Assembly (NCBI RefSeq): GCF_014647515.1
Contig: NZ_BMPI01000006.1
Location: 97,323-161,322, forward strand
DNA length: 64,000 nucleotides
Direction: 5' to 3'
From: Dactylosporangium sucinum
GTDB taxonomy: Bacteria > Actinomycetota > Actinomycetes > Mycobacteriales > Micromonosporaceae
The translations under genes were made by a program, and so were the position numbers. The notes under the pieces were generated by a model. It was not told the origin of the DNA and searched no databases. It saw nothing but the letters and a program-made list of their open reading frames with translations. Positions within the stretch are counted from its first letter, which is position 1. Every line of letters begins with the position of its first letter. Of the stretch, positions 1-8,651 are shown in pieces.

Positions 1-2
1 GC

Positions 3-242
3 CGCGCCTGCGACTTCGCCGCCCAGGCCAACGGCTTCGGCGGCGTAGCGAGCGGCGGCGACAAAACCTACGGCACCAACCTGGCCGCCTTCTTCGTCAA
101 GAACGCGAGCGCATTGGGCGTGCTCTACGTAATCTGGTTCCGCCAGGTATGGACCCCGGCCGCCGGCTGGCACGCCTACAGCGGCGGCAACGGCGACCCG
201 TCCAGCGACCACACCAATCACGTACATCTCAGCGTGTATTGA
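3..242 (+). CDS. C-terminal part of a secreted cell-wall protein (ARB_07466-like domain)
   Basis: Only the last 79 codons are present; the gene begins left of the window. The visible protein opens RACDFAAQ, continues with a DKTYGTNLAAFF segment and a GVLYVIWFRQVW strand, and ends SSDHTNHVHLSVY. This matches the C-terminal domain (often called ARB_07466-like) that actinobacteria place after a signal peptide and coiled coil, or beside an NlpC/P60 hydrolase. The closing DHxNHVH is the likely metal or active-site cluster, as in M15-type fold relatives. A role in peptidoglycan turnover is inferred from the family; the N-terminal part cannot be seen. Confidence 0.75.
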   Translation, partial: RACDFAAQANGFGGVASGGDKTYGTNLAAFFVKNASALGVLYVIWFRQVWTPAAGWHAYSGGNGDPSSDHTNHVHLSVY

Positions 243-417
243 CATCCTTTTTCGAGACTCGGGTCCGCGCAACGCACGACCGTCGCTCCCGCCAGACACC
301 GCTGGTGGCGGACGCTGCCATCACCGTCGTGGCAAGAGCTCGCGGGCTGCCGCCCGCGCCGGACGCCCGCTGCGGCAAGGTCCGCACGCCCCGGCCGAGC
401 CCGCGCCGCCCCTGCGA

Positions 418-458
418 AGACGTTGGTCAATCTACGAGCGGTGGATCGGCCAACGTCT
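418..458. repeat. Family B inverted repeat, degenerate copy (AGACGTTGGTC type)
   Basis: The left arm AGACGTTGGTCAATCT (from 418) and right arm GGATCGGCCAACGTCT (443-458) pair at 13 of 16 positions. The same arm sequence occurs as a perfect 23-bp inverted repeat at 34322-34385. In both places a family A palindrome lies a few tens of bases downstream. Confidence 0.65.
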
Positions 459-474
459 GTCAACGAGCCGCGAA

Positions 475-554
475 CGCCGCCACCTTCATGATCGATGGAG
501 ACTTCTGGTCGCCATGGCAGCCAGGAATCTCCATCGATCATGAAGGTGGCGGCG
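475..554. repeat. Family A intergenic palindrome, copy 1 (27-bp perfect arms)
   Basis: Positions 475-501 and 528-554 are perfect reverse complements (27 bp), around a 26-nt centre that itself contains CTTCTGG and CCAGGAA. The arms contain CATGATCGATGGAGA. Related elements with CCATGATCAAGGGAA arms and the same TTCTGG inner block lie at 46252-46312 and 55421-55482, with a decayed copy at 34425-34490. The element sits between the 3' ends of convergent genes and could act as a bidirectional terminator. Confidence 0.8.
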
Positions 555-717
555 ATGAGCGCAGCGGCTCGGAGCCATGAGGGACCAGCGGCGGCGCAGA
601 GGCTCGGGTGGATGGCGAGTCGCGCCGCCGGGCTGGGCGACGACCGGCCGAGGTGACGGCGGGTCGCCGGGGCTCAACGAGCGTGCGGGAGCGCGGTGGG
701 AGCGCCGCGGCGGGCGG

Positions 718-1794
718 TCAGGGGCGGCGGACGGACCAGCCGAAGGGGTCGGGACGCAGGCCACGCTGGATGCCGACGATGGCGTCGCGGATGGCCGTCG
801 TCACCGGGCCCTCGGTGCCGTCACCGATGGTGAACGAGCCGTCCCTGGTGCGGGCCGCGCCGATCGACGTGATCACCACGCCGGTGCCGCTCGCGAACGT
901 CTCGCGCAGCTTGCCGCTCTCGGCGTCGCGGCGCCACTCCTCGAACGAGTACGGCCGCTCGGCCACCGTGTGGCCCAGATGCTCGGCCAGGCGCAGCACC
1001 GAGTCGCGGGTCACGCCCGGCAGGATCGAGCCGTTGAGCGGCGGGGTGACGATCGCGTCGTCGTACACGAAGAAGACGTTCATGCTGCCCGACTCCTCGA
1101 TCCAGCGGCGCTCGACCGCGTCGAGGAACACCACCTGGTCGCAGCCGGCCTCCTGGGCCTGGGCCTGGGCGAGCAGGCTGGCCGCGTAGTTGGCGGCCGT
1201 CTTCGCGGCGCCGGTGCCGCCGGGGGCCGCCCGCGTCAGGTCCTCCGACACCCACACCGTGACCGGCTTGGCGCCGCCCGCGAAGTACGAGCCGGCGGGC
1301 GAGGCGATGACCGCGAACAGGTACTCCGACGACGGCCGCACCCCGAGGAACGGGTCGGTCGCGAGCATGAACGGCCGCAGGTACAGGCTCTGGCCGGGCT
1401 TCGAGGGCACCCACTCCCGGTCGGCCTCGACGAGCGTCCACACGGCCCGGAGGAACAGGTCCTCGGGCAGCTCGGGCATCGCCATGCGCGCCGCGGTCGC
1501 GTTGAGGCGGCGGGCGTTGGCCTCGGGGCGGAAGAGCGCGACCCCGCCGTCGGGCATCGCGTAGGCCTTCAGCCCCTCGAAGATCTCCTGCCCGTAGTGC
1601 AGCGCGGCGGTGGCCGGGGACAGCGAGAGCGGCCCGAACGGCACCAGGCGGGCGTCATACCACCCCTTGGACTCCGCATAGCGGATGGTGACCATGTGGT
1701 CGGTGAAGACGCGGCCGAACCCGGGGTCGGCCAGCAGCGCCGCGCGCTCCTCGGCCGGCCGCCGAGCGGCGGGAACAAGTTCGAACTCAAGCAT
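718..1794 (-). CDS. ilvE: Branched-chain amino acid aminotransferase
   Basis: A 358-aa fold-type IV PLP enzyme that interconverts leucine, isoleucine and valine with their 2-oxo acids, using glutamate/2-oxoglutarate, in the cytoplasm. The family is clear from YGQEIFEGLKAY (68-79), SLYLRPF (136-142), the catalytic lysine region GTGAAKTAANYAASLL (K198) and WIEESGSMNVFF (231-242), whose glutamate contacts the PLP ring. Length matches the usual 350-370 aa. The ATG at 1794 is used although the upstream ribosome site is weak. The gene stands apart from other branched-chain genes; leuA lies about 60 kb away in this window. Confidence 0.95.
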   Translation of the reverse strand: MLEFELVPAARRPAEERAALLADPGFGRVFTDHMVTIRYAESKGWYDARLVPFGPLSLSPATAALHYGQEIFEGLKAYAMPDGGVALFRPEANARRLNATAARMAMPELPEDLFLRAVWTLVEADREWVPSKPGQSLYLRPFMLATDPFLGVRPSSEYLFAVIASPAGSYFAGGAKPVTVWVSEDLTRAAPGGTGAAKTAANYAASLLAQAQAQEAGCDQVVFLDAVERRWIEESGSMNVFFVYDDAIVTPPLNGSILPGVTRDSVLRLAEHLGHTVAERPYSFEEWRRDAESGKLRETFASGTGVVITSIGAARTRDGSFTIGDGTEGPVTTAIRDAIVGIQRGLRPDPFGWSVRRP

Positions 1795-1855
1795 CCCGAG
1801 ACTCTATGCCGAACCTGAACGATCCCTAAGGCGAATCCCGACGACTGGACGGTAG

Positions 1856-2707
1856 CTAGAAGAGATCGGGCGGCGGGGGCGGGGAGGCGACCGCGGTCGC
1901 GTCGGTGACGGGCTTCGCGGACGCCACCAGCCGGTCCAGGTCGGCACCGTCGACCAGGCGGGCCGGGAACGGGTCGGCCGCCGCGGCCCGGGCCAGCGCC
2001 GCCGCGGGGATGCGCCCGGCCGGCGCCGACGCGACCAGGATGACGTTGCCGAAGCGGCGGCCGCGCAGGACCGCCGGCTCGGCGAGCAGCGCGACCGAGG
2101 CGAAGACCGAGCGCAGCGAGGCCACCTGGGAGCGGGCGAAGGCCAGGCCCGGCCCGTCGGCGAGGTTGGCGACGTAGAGGCCGTCCGGGCGCAGCACCCG
2201 CGCGGCCGACGACATGAACTCGACCGAGGTCAGGTGGGCCGGGACCCGGGCACCCTGGTAGACGTCGGCGATCACCAGGTCGTAGCGGGCCGGCGCGGTC
2301 GCCTCCACCACGGCGCGCGCGTCCGCGGCGCGCACGCGGATGTCGGCGCCCCGCGGCAGCGGCAGCTCGCGGCGCACGAACTCGATGAGCGAGGCGTCCA
2401 GCTCCACGACCCGCTGCATCGAGCCCGGGCGGGTCGCCGCGACGTACCGCGGCAGGGTCAGCGCCCCGCCACCCAGGTGCAGCGCGGAGATCGGCAGCAC
2501 CGGCGGCGCCATCGCGTCGATGACGGAGGCGATGCGCCGCATGTATTCGAAGTCGAGGCTGCGCGGCTCGGCGAGGTCGACCGCCGACTGCGGGAAGCCG
2601 TCGATGAGCAGCGTCCACCGGCCCGGACGCCCGTCATCGGGGCAGAGCTCGGCCACGCCACCAGCGATCGACGCGACGATGCCGACCGCCCGCTTCCGCC
2701 CACCCAT
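1856..2707 (-). CDS. Spermidine synthase-like methyltransferase-fold protein
   Basis: A 283-aa Rossmann-fold protein of the spermidine synthase (SpeE) family. It has the nucleotide-binding loop HLGGGALTLPRYV (about 96-108), an acidic strand end RVVELD and DLVIADVYQGA (about 144-154), the region that in SpeE holds the catalytic Asp. Actinobacterial members of this branch often have no proven polyamine role, so aminopropyl transfer is only a family guess. The C-terminus ends in a run of prolines (SPPPPPDLF). It lies 61 bp upstream of ilvE on the same strand and may be cotranscribed. It diverges from the cox operon across 179 bp. Confidence 0.75.
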   Translation of the reverse strand: MGGRKRAVGIVASIAGGVAELCPDDGRPGRWTLLIDGFPQSAVDLAEPRSLDFEYMRRIASVIDAMAPPVLPISALHLGGGALTLPRYVAATRPGSMQRVVELDASLIEFVRRELPLPRGADIRVRAADARAVVEATAPARYDLVIADVYQGARVPAHLTSVEFMSSAARVLRPDGLYVANLADGPGLAFARSQVASLRSVFASVALLAEPAVLRGRRFGNVILVASAPAGRIPAAALARAAAADPFPARLVDGADLDRLVASAKPVTDATAVASPPPPPDLF

Positions 2708-2746
2708 GCCGTCAATCTTGCAACTTACGCCGCCACAATCCCGGCC

Positions 2747-2808
2747 CGGGACAACGAGTACTACGCTCCGTATAGATCATTACTACCCAGACGGAGTTGT
2801 CCGGTACC
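2747..2808. promoter_or_regulatory. Bulged inverted repeat in the cox/speE-like divergent promoter region
   Basis: The right part reads ACGGAGTTGTCC. Its complement occurs upstream in two blocks, GGACAAC and CTCCGT, separated by about ten bases. This gives a long hairpin with a bulge or, alternatively, a split operator. It lies in the 179-bp gap between the divergent speE-like gene and coxM. No known regulator motif was recognised. Confidence 0.3.
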
Positions 2809-2886
2809 CGCTTTAGGACGACGATTTGGTCGACTCATGACTCGGTGTCCGGACCTCGGGACCCACAATCCTCACGCGGAGGCGCG

Positions 2887-3762
2887 ATGCAAGTACCCGC
2901 CGCATTCGAATACGCGAAGGCCACGAGCGTCGATCAGACCCTTGAGCTGCTGGCACAGTGGGGGGAGGACGCGCGTGTCATCGCCGGCGGTCACAGCCTG
3001 ATCCCGATGATGAAGCTGCGCCTCGCCCGCCCGACGGCGCTTATCGACATCAACGACGTCGCTGAACTTTCGTACATCCGCGTCGACGGCGCCGAGCTGC
3101 GCATCGGCGCGCTCACGCGGCACGCCGAGCTGCTCGCCTCGCCGCTGGTCGAGGAGCACTACCGGATCTTCGCCGACGCCGAGAAGGTGATCGCCGATCC
3201 GCTGGTGCGCAACCGCGGCACGGTCGGCGGCTCGCTCTGCCAGGCCGACCCGGCCGAAGACCTCTCCGCCGCGTTCGCCGCGGTGGACGCCTCGGTGGTG
3301 ATCCAGGGTGCGCGGGGGTCGCGCACCGTGCCGCTGACCGAGTTTCACGTCGGGCCGTACGAGACCGTGGTCGAGCCCGGTGAGCTGCTCACCGAGATCC
3401 GGGTGCCGATCCGCCCGGGCGGCGGCTCGGCCTACCTCAAGGTCGAGCGCCGGGTCGGCGACTGGGCGGTTGCGGCCGCCGGTGCCGCCGTCTGGCTCGA
3501 CGGGGGCACGATCAAGCAGGCCGGCATCGGCCTGGCGGCGGTCGGCGCCGAGCACTTCCGCGCGAGCGAGGCCGAGGCGTCGCTCGTCGGCAAGCCGGCG
3601 ACCGAGGAGTCGTTCGCCGAGGCGGGCCGGATCGCCGCCGATTCCTGCAACCCGGTCGCGGACCAGCGCGGGCCGGTCGACTACAAGCGGCACCTCGCCG
3701 GCGAGCTGACCACGCGCGCGCTGCGCGCCGCGGCCGCCCGTGCGCGGGGTCAGGAGGCCTGA
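2887..3762 (+). CDS. coxM: Carbon monoxide dehydrogenase, medium (FAD) subunit
   Basis: A 291-aa flavoprotein of the CoxM/xanthine-dehydrogenase FAD family. It carries electrons from the iron-sulfur subunit to FAD and on to quinones. The two FAD-binding signatures are AGGHSLIPMMKLR (33-45) and TVGGSLCQADPAED (112-125). The ATG at 2887 is chosen over an in-frame start 90 bp upstream because GGAGG at 2878-2882 sits just before it and the protein begins as family members do. It is the first gene of a tight operon: coxS follows after 5 bp. Confidence 0.95.
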   Translation: MQVPAAFEYAKATSVDQTLELLAQWGEDARVIAGGHSLIPMMKLRLARPTALIDINDVAELSYIRVDGAELRIGALTRHAELLASPLVEEHYRIFADAEKVIADPLVRNRGTVGGSLCQADPAEDLSAAFAAVDASVVIQGARGSRTVPLTEFHVGPYETVVEPGELLTEIRVPIRPGGGSAYLKVERRVGDWAVAAAGAAVWLDGGTIKQAGIGLAAVGAEHFRASEAEASLVGKPATEESFAEAGRIAADSCNPVADQRGPVDYKRHLAGELTTRALRAAAARARGQEA

Positions 3763-3767
3763 AACTC

Positions 3768-4247
3768 ATGCAGATCACCGTGACGGTGAACGGGGAAAGC
3801 CACACCCGCGACGTCGAGCCCCGGCTCCTGCTCGTCCACTTCCTGCGCAACGAGCTCGGCCTCACCGGCACGCACTGGGGATGCGACACGTCCAACTGCG
3901 GCGTGTGCACCGTGACCCTGGACGGCGTGCCGGTCAAGTCGTGCACGGTGCTGGCGGTGATGGCCGACGGCAAGCAGGTCGGCACCGTCGAGGGCCTGGA
4001 GGGCCCCGCCGGCCTCGACCCCGTGCAGCAGGGCTTCGTGCAGTGCCACGGCCTCCAGTGCGGCTTCTGCACGCCGGGCATGATGATCACCGCCCGCGCC
4101 CTGCTCGACAAGAACCCCGACCCGTCGGAGTCCGAGATCCGCGAGGCCATCTCGGGTCAGCTGTGCCGCTGCACCGGCTACGAGAACATCGTGCGCTCCG
4201 TGCGGTGGGCGGCCGAGCACCCGGCCAAGGAAGGAGCGGACGCGTGA
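3768..4247 (+). CDS. coxS: Carbon monoxide dehydrogenase, small [2Fe-2S] subunit
   Basis: A 159-aa protein with two [2Fe-2S] clusters. The N-terminal plant-type cluster uses C39, C44, C47 and C59 (GCDTSNCGVC, then SC). The C-terminal cluster near the molybdenum site uses C98, C101, C133 and C135 (QCGFCTPGM and CRCTGY). It passes electrons from CoxL to CoxM. AGGAGG at 3752-3757 precedes the ATG. Its stop codon lies inside a dispersed element (4244-4279) that fills most of the gap to coxL. Confidence 0.96.
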   Translation: MQITVTVNGESHTRDVEPRLLLVHFLRNELGLTGTHWGCDTSNCGVCTVTLDGVPVKSCTVLAVMADGKQVGTVEGLEGPAGLDPVQQGFVQCHGLQCGFCTPGMMITARALLDKNPDPSESEIREAISGQLCRCTGYENIVRSVRWAAEHPAKEGADA

Positions 4248-4279
4248 CCGGTCCGGAGCGAAGCGGAGGGGCCGGTCAC
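4244..4279 (+). repeat. Stop-codon element, copy 1 (GTGACCGG...GGAGCGAAGCGGAGG...CCGGTCAC)
   Basis: Inverted ends GTGACCGG (4244-4251) and CCGGTCAC (4272-4279) enclose TCCGGAGCGAAGCGGAGG. The TGA of coxS is bases 2-4 of the element. A related GACGAGCGAAGCGAGGAGG at 4311-4329 supplies the ribosome site of coxL. The same 26 bases recur on the other strand at 29576-29601, again over a stop codon (pdxH), and a shorter match covers the citA stop at 31508-31523. Confidence 0.7.
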
Positions 4280-4332
4280 CAGCCGGCTCAGCTTGAACGG
4301 CATGCAACCGACGAGCGAAGCGAGGAGGGGGC

Positions 4333-6711
4333 ATGACCGTGACCGAGAACCCGACGCCCATGGGCTTCGGGCGCATGCACCGCAAGGAGGACGCGCGGTT
4401 CGTGCGGGGCAGAGGCAACTACGTCGACGACATCCAGCTGCCCGGCATGCTGCACGGCTCGTTCCTGCGCAGCCCCTACGCACACGCGAAGATCGTCTCG
4501 ATCGACACGAGCGCCGCGGAGGCCCTGCCCGGCGTCAAGGCCGTCATCACCGGCAAGGTGCTGGAGACGCTGAACCTGGCGTGGATGCCGACCCTGTCGT
4601 ACGACACCCAGGCCGTCCTGGCCACCGACAAGGTCCGCTTCCAGAACCAGGAAGTCGCCTTCGTCGTCGCCGAGAACCACTACATCGCGCGGGACGCGCT
4701 CGAGCTCATCGAGGTCGAGTACGAGCCGCTGCCGGTGGTGGCGGACGCCAAGCAGGCCCTCGCCCCGGGCGCCCCGGTCATCCGGGACGACAAGGAGGGC
4801 AAGACCGACAACCACATCTTCGACTGGAGCGCCGGCGACGCGGAGAAGACCGAGCGGGTCTTCGCCGAGTCCGAGGTGGTCGTGGCCGAGGACGTGCTGT
4901 ACCCGCGGGTGCACCCGTCGCCGCTGGAGACCTGCGGCGCCGTGGCCGACTTCGACAAGGTCACCGGCAAGCTGACCATCTACTCGACCACGCAGGCGCC
5001 GCACGCGCACCGCACGGTCTACGCGCTGGTCGCCGGCCTGCCGGAGCACAAGATCCGGGTCATCTCGCCGGACATCGGCGGCGGCTTCGGCGGCAAGGTC
5101 GGCATCTACCCCGGCTACGTGCTGGCGATCGTGGGCTCGATCGTCACCGGCAAGCCGGTGAAGTGGATGGAGGACCGCAACGAGCACCTCACCGCCACCG
5201 CGTTCGCCCGCGACTACCACATGCGCGGCGAGATCGCGGCGACGAAGGACGGCAAGATCCGCGCCCTGCGGGTCAAGGTGCTCGCCGACCACGGCGCCTT
5301 CAACGGCACCGCGCAGCCGACGAAGTTCCCGGCCGGCTTCTTCCACATCTTCACCGGGTCATACGACCTGGAGGCGGCGTCCTGCGACGTCACCGGCGTC
5401 TACACCAACAAGGCGCCGGGCGGCGTGGCGTACGCCTGCTCGTTCCGGATCACCGAGGCGGCGTACCTCGTCGAGCGCATGATCGACGTGCTCGCCTACG
5501 AGCTGAAGATGGACCCGGCCGAGCTGCGGCTGAAGAACCTGCTCAAGCCGGAGCAGTTCCCGTACACCACGCCCACGGGCTGGGAGTACGACTCCGGCGA
5601 CTACCCGCGCGCGCTCAAGCTCGCCATGGACATGGTCGAGTACGACAAGCTCCGCGCGGAGCAGGCCGAGAAGCTCAGCCGCGGCGAGTACATGGGCATC
5701 GGCATCAGCTTCTTCACCGAGGGCGTCGGCGCCGGCCCGCGCAAGCACATGGACATCCTCGGCCTGGGCATGGCCGACGGCGCCGAGCTGCGCGTGCACC
5801 CGACCGGCAAGGCGGTGCTGCGCCTGTCGGTGCAGACCCAGGGCCAGGGCCACGAGACGACGTTCGCCCAGATCGTCGCCGAGGAGCTGGGCATCTCGCC
5901 CGACGACATCGACGTGGTCCACGGCGACACCGACCAGACCCCGTTCGGCCTCGGCACCTACGGCTCGCGCTCGACGCCGGTCTCCGGCGCCGCGACCGCG
6001 ATCGTGGCCCGCAAGGTCCGCGACCGGGCCCGGATCGTCGCCTCGGCGATGCTGGAGGTCTCCCCCGACGACCTGGAGTGGGAGAAGGGGAAGTTCTTCG
6101 TCAAGGGCGACCCCGACCAGGCCAAGACGATCCAGGAGATCGCGATGGCCGCGCACTCCAGCCTGGAGCTGCCGGAGGGCGTGGAGGGCCACCTCGACGC
6201 GACGACGGTCTACAACCCGCCGAACCTGACCTACCCGTTCGGCGCGTACATCTGCGTCGTCGACGTCGACCCGGCCACCGGCCAGGTGAAGGTGCGCCGG
6301 TTCATCGCGGTCGACGACTGCGGCGTGCGGATCAACCCGATGATCGTCGAGGGCCAGGTGCACGGCGGCCTCGCCGACGGCATCGGCATGGCGCTCATGC
6401 AGCTCATGGCGTTCGACGAGGACGGCAACCACCTGGGTGCCTCCCTCATGGACTACCTGCTGCCGACGTCGCTGGAGTGCCCGTCGTGGGAGCTCGGGGA
6501 GACGGTCACGCCGTCGCCGCACCACCCGATCGGCGCCAAGGGCGTCGGCGAGTCCGCGACGGTCGGCTCGCCGGCCGCGGTGGTCAACGCCGTGCTCGAC
6601 GCGCTCAAGCCGCTCGGAGTCCGGCACGCCGACATGCCGCTCACGCCGTCGAACGTCTGGCGGGCCGCCCAGGGTCGCCCGATCCGCACCGACCTCGCGA
6701 TCACCGAGTAG
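4333..6711 (+). CDS. coxL: Carbon monoxide dehydrogenase, large molybdenum subunit, form I
   Basis: A 792-aa molybdenum-copper hydroxylase subunit that oxidises CO with water to CO2. The active-site loop reads AYACSFR (366-372). It fits the AYXCSFR signature of form I enzymes, with C369 as the copper ligand; form II proteins have AYRGAGR instead. Other family marks are GGGFGGK (249-255), QGQGHET for the molybdopterin cytosine dinucleotide, and GAKGVGES near the C-terminus with the catalytic Glu at 740. GAGGAGGGGG precedes the ATG. High-affinity use of atmospheric CO during starvation is inferred from studied actinobacteria with form I enzymes. Confidence 0.97.
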   Translation: MTVTENPTPMGFGRMHRKEDARFVRGRGNYVDDIQLPGMLHGSFLRSPYAHAKIVSIDTSAAEALPGVKAVITGKVLETLNLAWMPTLSYDTQAVLATDKVRFQNQEVAFVVAENHYIARDALELIEVEYEPLPVVADAKQALAPGAPVIRDDKEGKTDNHIFDWSAGDAEKTERVFAESEVVVAEDVLYPRVHPSPLETCGAVADFDKVTGKLTIYSTTQAPHAHRTVYALVAGLPEHKIRVISPDIGGGFGGKVGIYPGYVLAIVGSIVTGKPVKWMEDRNEHLTATAFARDYHMRGEIAATKDGKIRALRVKVLADHGAFNGTAQPTKFPAGFFHIFTGSYDLEAASCDVTGVYTNKAPGGVAYACSFRITEAAYLVERMIDVLAYELKMDPAELRLKNLLKPEQFPYTTPTGWEYDSGDYPRALKLAMDMVEYDKLRAEQAEKLSRGEYMGIGISFFTEGVGAGPRKHMDILGLGMADGAELRVHPTGKAVLRLSVQTQGQGHETTFAQIVAEELGISPDDIDVVHGDTDQTPFGLGTYGSRSTPVSGAATAIVARKVRDRARIVASAMLEVSPDDLEWEKGKFFVKGDPDQAKTIQEIAMAAHSSLELPEGVEGHLDATTVYNPPNLTYPFGAYICVVDVDPATGQVKVRRFIAVDDCGVRINPMIVEGQVHGGLADGIGMALMQLMAFDEDGNHLGASLMDYLLPTSLECPSWELGETVTPSPHHPIGAKGVGESATVGSPAAVVNAVLDALKPLGVRHADMPLTPSNVWRAAQGRPIRTDLAITE

Positions 6712-6813
6712 GTCGTTGACGTCGATCCGTCTGTTGTATCAACGTACCCCGCCCGACCAAATCGCACGACGAGACGATTACCGAACGTAACACGCAGCTA
6801 AGGATTCCTGCTC

Positions 6814-7788
6814 ATGAACCTTCTCAGCCGCGCCGACCAGCTACGGGAAGACCGCACGCCGTTCGTTCTCGCGACCGTTGTCCGCGCTGAGCGCCCGACG
6901 AGCGCCAAGGCCGGTGACCGCGCCCTGGTGCTGCCCGACGGCACGATCGAGGGGTTCGTGGGCGGGACCTGCGCCGAGTCGACCGTCCGTCTCCAGGGGC
7001 TGCGGCTCCTGGAGACGGGCGAGTCGACCCTGCTGCGCATCACCCCCGACGACGCGCCCGCCGACGAGCGGCCGGGCGCCGAGGGCCTGCTGACCGTGGC
7101 CAACCCCTGCCTGTCCGGCGGCACGCTCGAGATCTTCCTGGAGACGATGATTCCGGCGCCGCTCGTGTTCGTGTACGGCGAGGCGCCCGTCGCGCGGGCC
7201 ATGGCCGACGTCGCCCGGGCGGTCGGCTGGGAGGGCTTCCGCGCGCCCGACGCCGAGGCCCCGATCCCGCTCGACGCGTCCGCCGTCGTCGTTGCCTCGC
7301 ACGGCCGGGACGAGGTCGAGATCCTCGCCGCCGCCGTCAGGGCCGGCATCCCGTACATCGCGCTCGTCGCCAGCCGCAAGCGCGCCGCCGCCGTGCTGGC
7401 GGAGCTCGGCGAGACGCTGCCGCTGACCGACGCCGACATCGCCCGCATCCACGCCCCGGCCGGCCTCGACATCGGCGCCCGCACCGCGCCCGAGATCGCG
7501 CTGTCGGTGCTCGCCGAGGTCATCGCGAGCCGCCCCCGCCAGACCGCCCCTCCTCCGGCCGCGGACGAGGCGACGGTACCGCCGGCGCCGCGCCGCCTGC
7601 TGCCGCTGACCGAGCCCGTGCAGCCGCCGCGGCCGGCGGGCGTGACGATCGCCAAGGACCCCGTCTGCGACATGGACGTGGCCGTCGTGCCCGACGCGCT
7701 GCAGTACGAGCACGCCGGCACGAAGTACTACTTCTGCGGCTCCGGCTGCCGGCGCGCGTTCGCGGACAACCCGGCCCGGTATCTGTGA
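6814..7788 (+). CDS. XdhC/CoxF-type molybdenum-enzyme maturation protein fused to a C-terminal YHS domain
   Basis: A 324-aa protein with three parts. The N-terminal XdhC/CoxI domain holds the cysteine motif NPCLSGG (C99). A Rossmann-like XdhC C-terminal domain follows (about 125-240). After a Pro-rich linker, a YHS domain (280-324) carries KDPVCDMDV and YYFCGSGCRRAF, with C285, C308 and C312 as probable metal ligands. XdhC proteins load or sulfurate the cofactor of xanthine-dehydrogenase-family enzymes, and YHS domains often accompany copper proteins. A role in building the Mo-Cu centre is inferred. A 102-bp gap separates it from coxL; AAGGA precedes the ATG. Confidence 0.88.
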   Translation: MNLLSRADQLREDRTPFVLATVVRAERPTSAKAGDRALVLPDGTIEGFVGGTCAESTVRLQGLRLLETGESTLLRITPDDAPADERPGAEGLLTVANPCLSGGTLEIFLETMIPAPLVFVYGEAPVARAMADVARAVGWEGFRAPDAEAPIPLDASAVVVASHGRDEVEILAAAVRAGIPYIALVASRKRAAAVLAELGETLPLTDADIARIHAPAGLDIGARTAPEIALSVLAEVIASRPRQTAPPPAADEATVPPAPRRLLPLTEPVQPPRPAGVTIAKDPVCDMDVAVVPDALQYEHAGTKYYFCGSGCRRAFADNPARYL

Positions 7789-8651
7789 TGGAGTCGATCG
7801 ACGAACTCGTCGACAGCCTGGCCGCACAGGGGTATCTCGCCGATCCGGGGCTCGCGACCGCGCTGTTCCTGGCGGTACACCTGAAGCAGCCGATCCTGCT
7901 GGAGGGAGAGCCCGGCGTCGGCAAGACCGCCGCGGCGGCCGCGCTCGCGGGAGCCCTCGACACGCCGCTCATCCGCCTGCAGTGCTACGAGGGGCTGAGC
8001 GCGGCCGAGGCGCTGTACGAGTGGAACTACCCCCGCCAGCTGCTCGGCATCCGGCTCGCCGAGGCGCGCGGCGAGGTTCCCCGCGAGGCGGATCTGTTCA
8101 CGCCCGACTACCTGCTGCGCCGCCCGCTGCTCGCGGCGATCGAGCACCCCGGCCCCCGTCCGGCGGTGCTGCTGATCGACGAGGTCGACCGGGCCGACGA
8201 CGAGTTCGAGGCGTTCCTGTTCGAGCTGCTGGCCGAGGGCTCGGTGACCATCCCCGAGCTGGGCACCCGCACCGCCGTCGTCCCGCCGGTCGTGGTGCTG
8301 ACCTCCAACCGCACCCGCGACCTCCACGACGCTCTCCTGCGGCGCTGCCTGTACCACTGGATCGGCTATCCGGAGGCCTCGCGCGTCGCCGCCATCATCC
8401 GGCAGCGGGTGCCCGGCGCCGACCAGCTCCTCGCCGCCCAGGTCGCCGGCACCGTGGCCCGCCTGCGCGGGCTCGACCTGGCCAAGCCGCCCGGCGTCGC
8501 CGAGGCGATCAGCTGGGCCAACGCGCTGCGCCTGCTCGGCCTGCCGCTCGACGACAAGTCGGCCGACCTGACGCTCGGCGCCGCCCTGAAGTACCGGGAG
8601 GACGAGGAGGTGGCCCGCCGGACGGGGTTGGCGGATCTCGTTGCGGGGTGA
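7788..8651 (+). CDS. coxD: CoxD-type AAA+ (MoxR family) ATPase for CO dehydrogenase maturation
   Basis: A 287-aa AAA+ ATPase with Walker A GEPGVGKT (40-47) and Walker B VLLIDEVD (128-135). In the studied Oligotropha system CoxD is needed for sulfur and copper insertion into the CoxL active site. The ATG overlaps the TGA of the preceding gene by one base, so translation is probably coupled; a GTG 3 bp earlier is a possible alternative. The partner von Willebrand protein CoxE follows directly. Confidence 0.92.
   Translation: MESIDELVDSLAAQGYLADPGLATALFLAVHLKQPILLEGEPGVGKTAAAAALAGALDTPLIRLQCYEGLSAAEALYEWNYPRQLLGIRLAEARGEVPREADLFTPDYLLRRPLLAAIEHPGPRPAVLLIDEVDRADDEFEAFLFELLAEGSVTIPELGTRTAVVPPVVVLTSNRTRDLHDALLRRCLYHWIGYPEASRVAAIIRQRVPGADQLLAAQVAGTVARLRGLDLAKPPGVAEAISWANALRLLGLPLDDKSADLTLGAALKYREDEEVARRTGLADLVAG

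Larger units (their letters stand above)
243..717. other. 475-bp gene-free stretch between convergent genes, carrying two palindromic elements
   Basis: No frame here has a convincing start, ribosome site or known protein; the open frames are by-products of high GC. The stretch separates the secreted protein (plus strand) from ilvE (minus strand). It holds a family B inverted repeat at 418-458 and a family A palindrome at 475-554, described separately. Confidence 0.7.

Noticed and set aside
577..1818. Long plus-strand open frame (413 codons) opposite ilvE
   Set aside because: It is the GC-driven shadow of ilvE, with Arg/Gly/Ala-rich composition and no family motif.
2708..2886. Known CO-responsive regulator site (RcoM or CooA type)
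   Set aside because: No matching palindrome was recognised and no regulator gene is present nearby.
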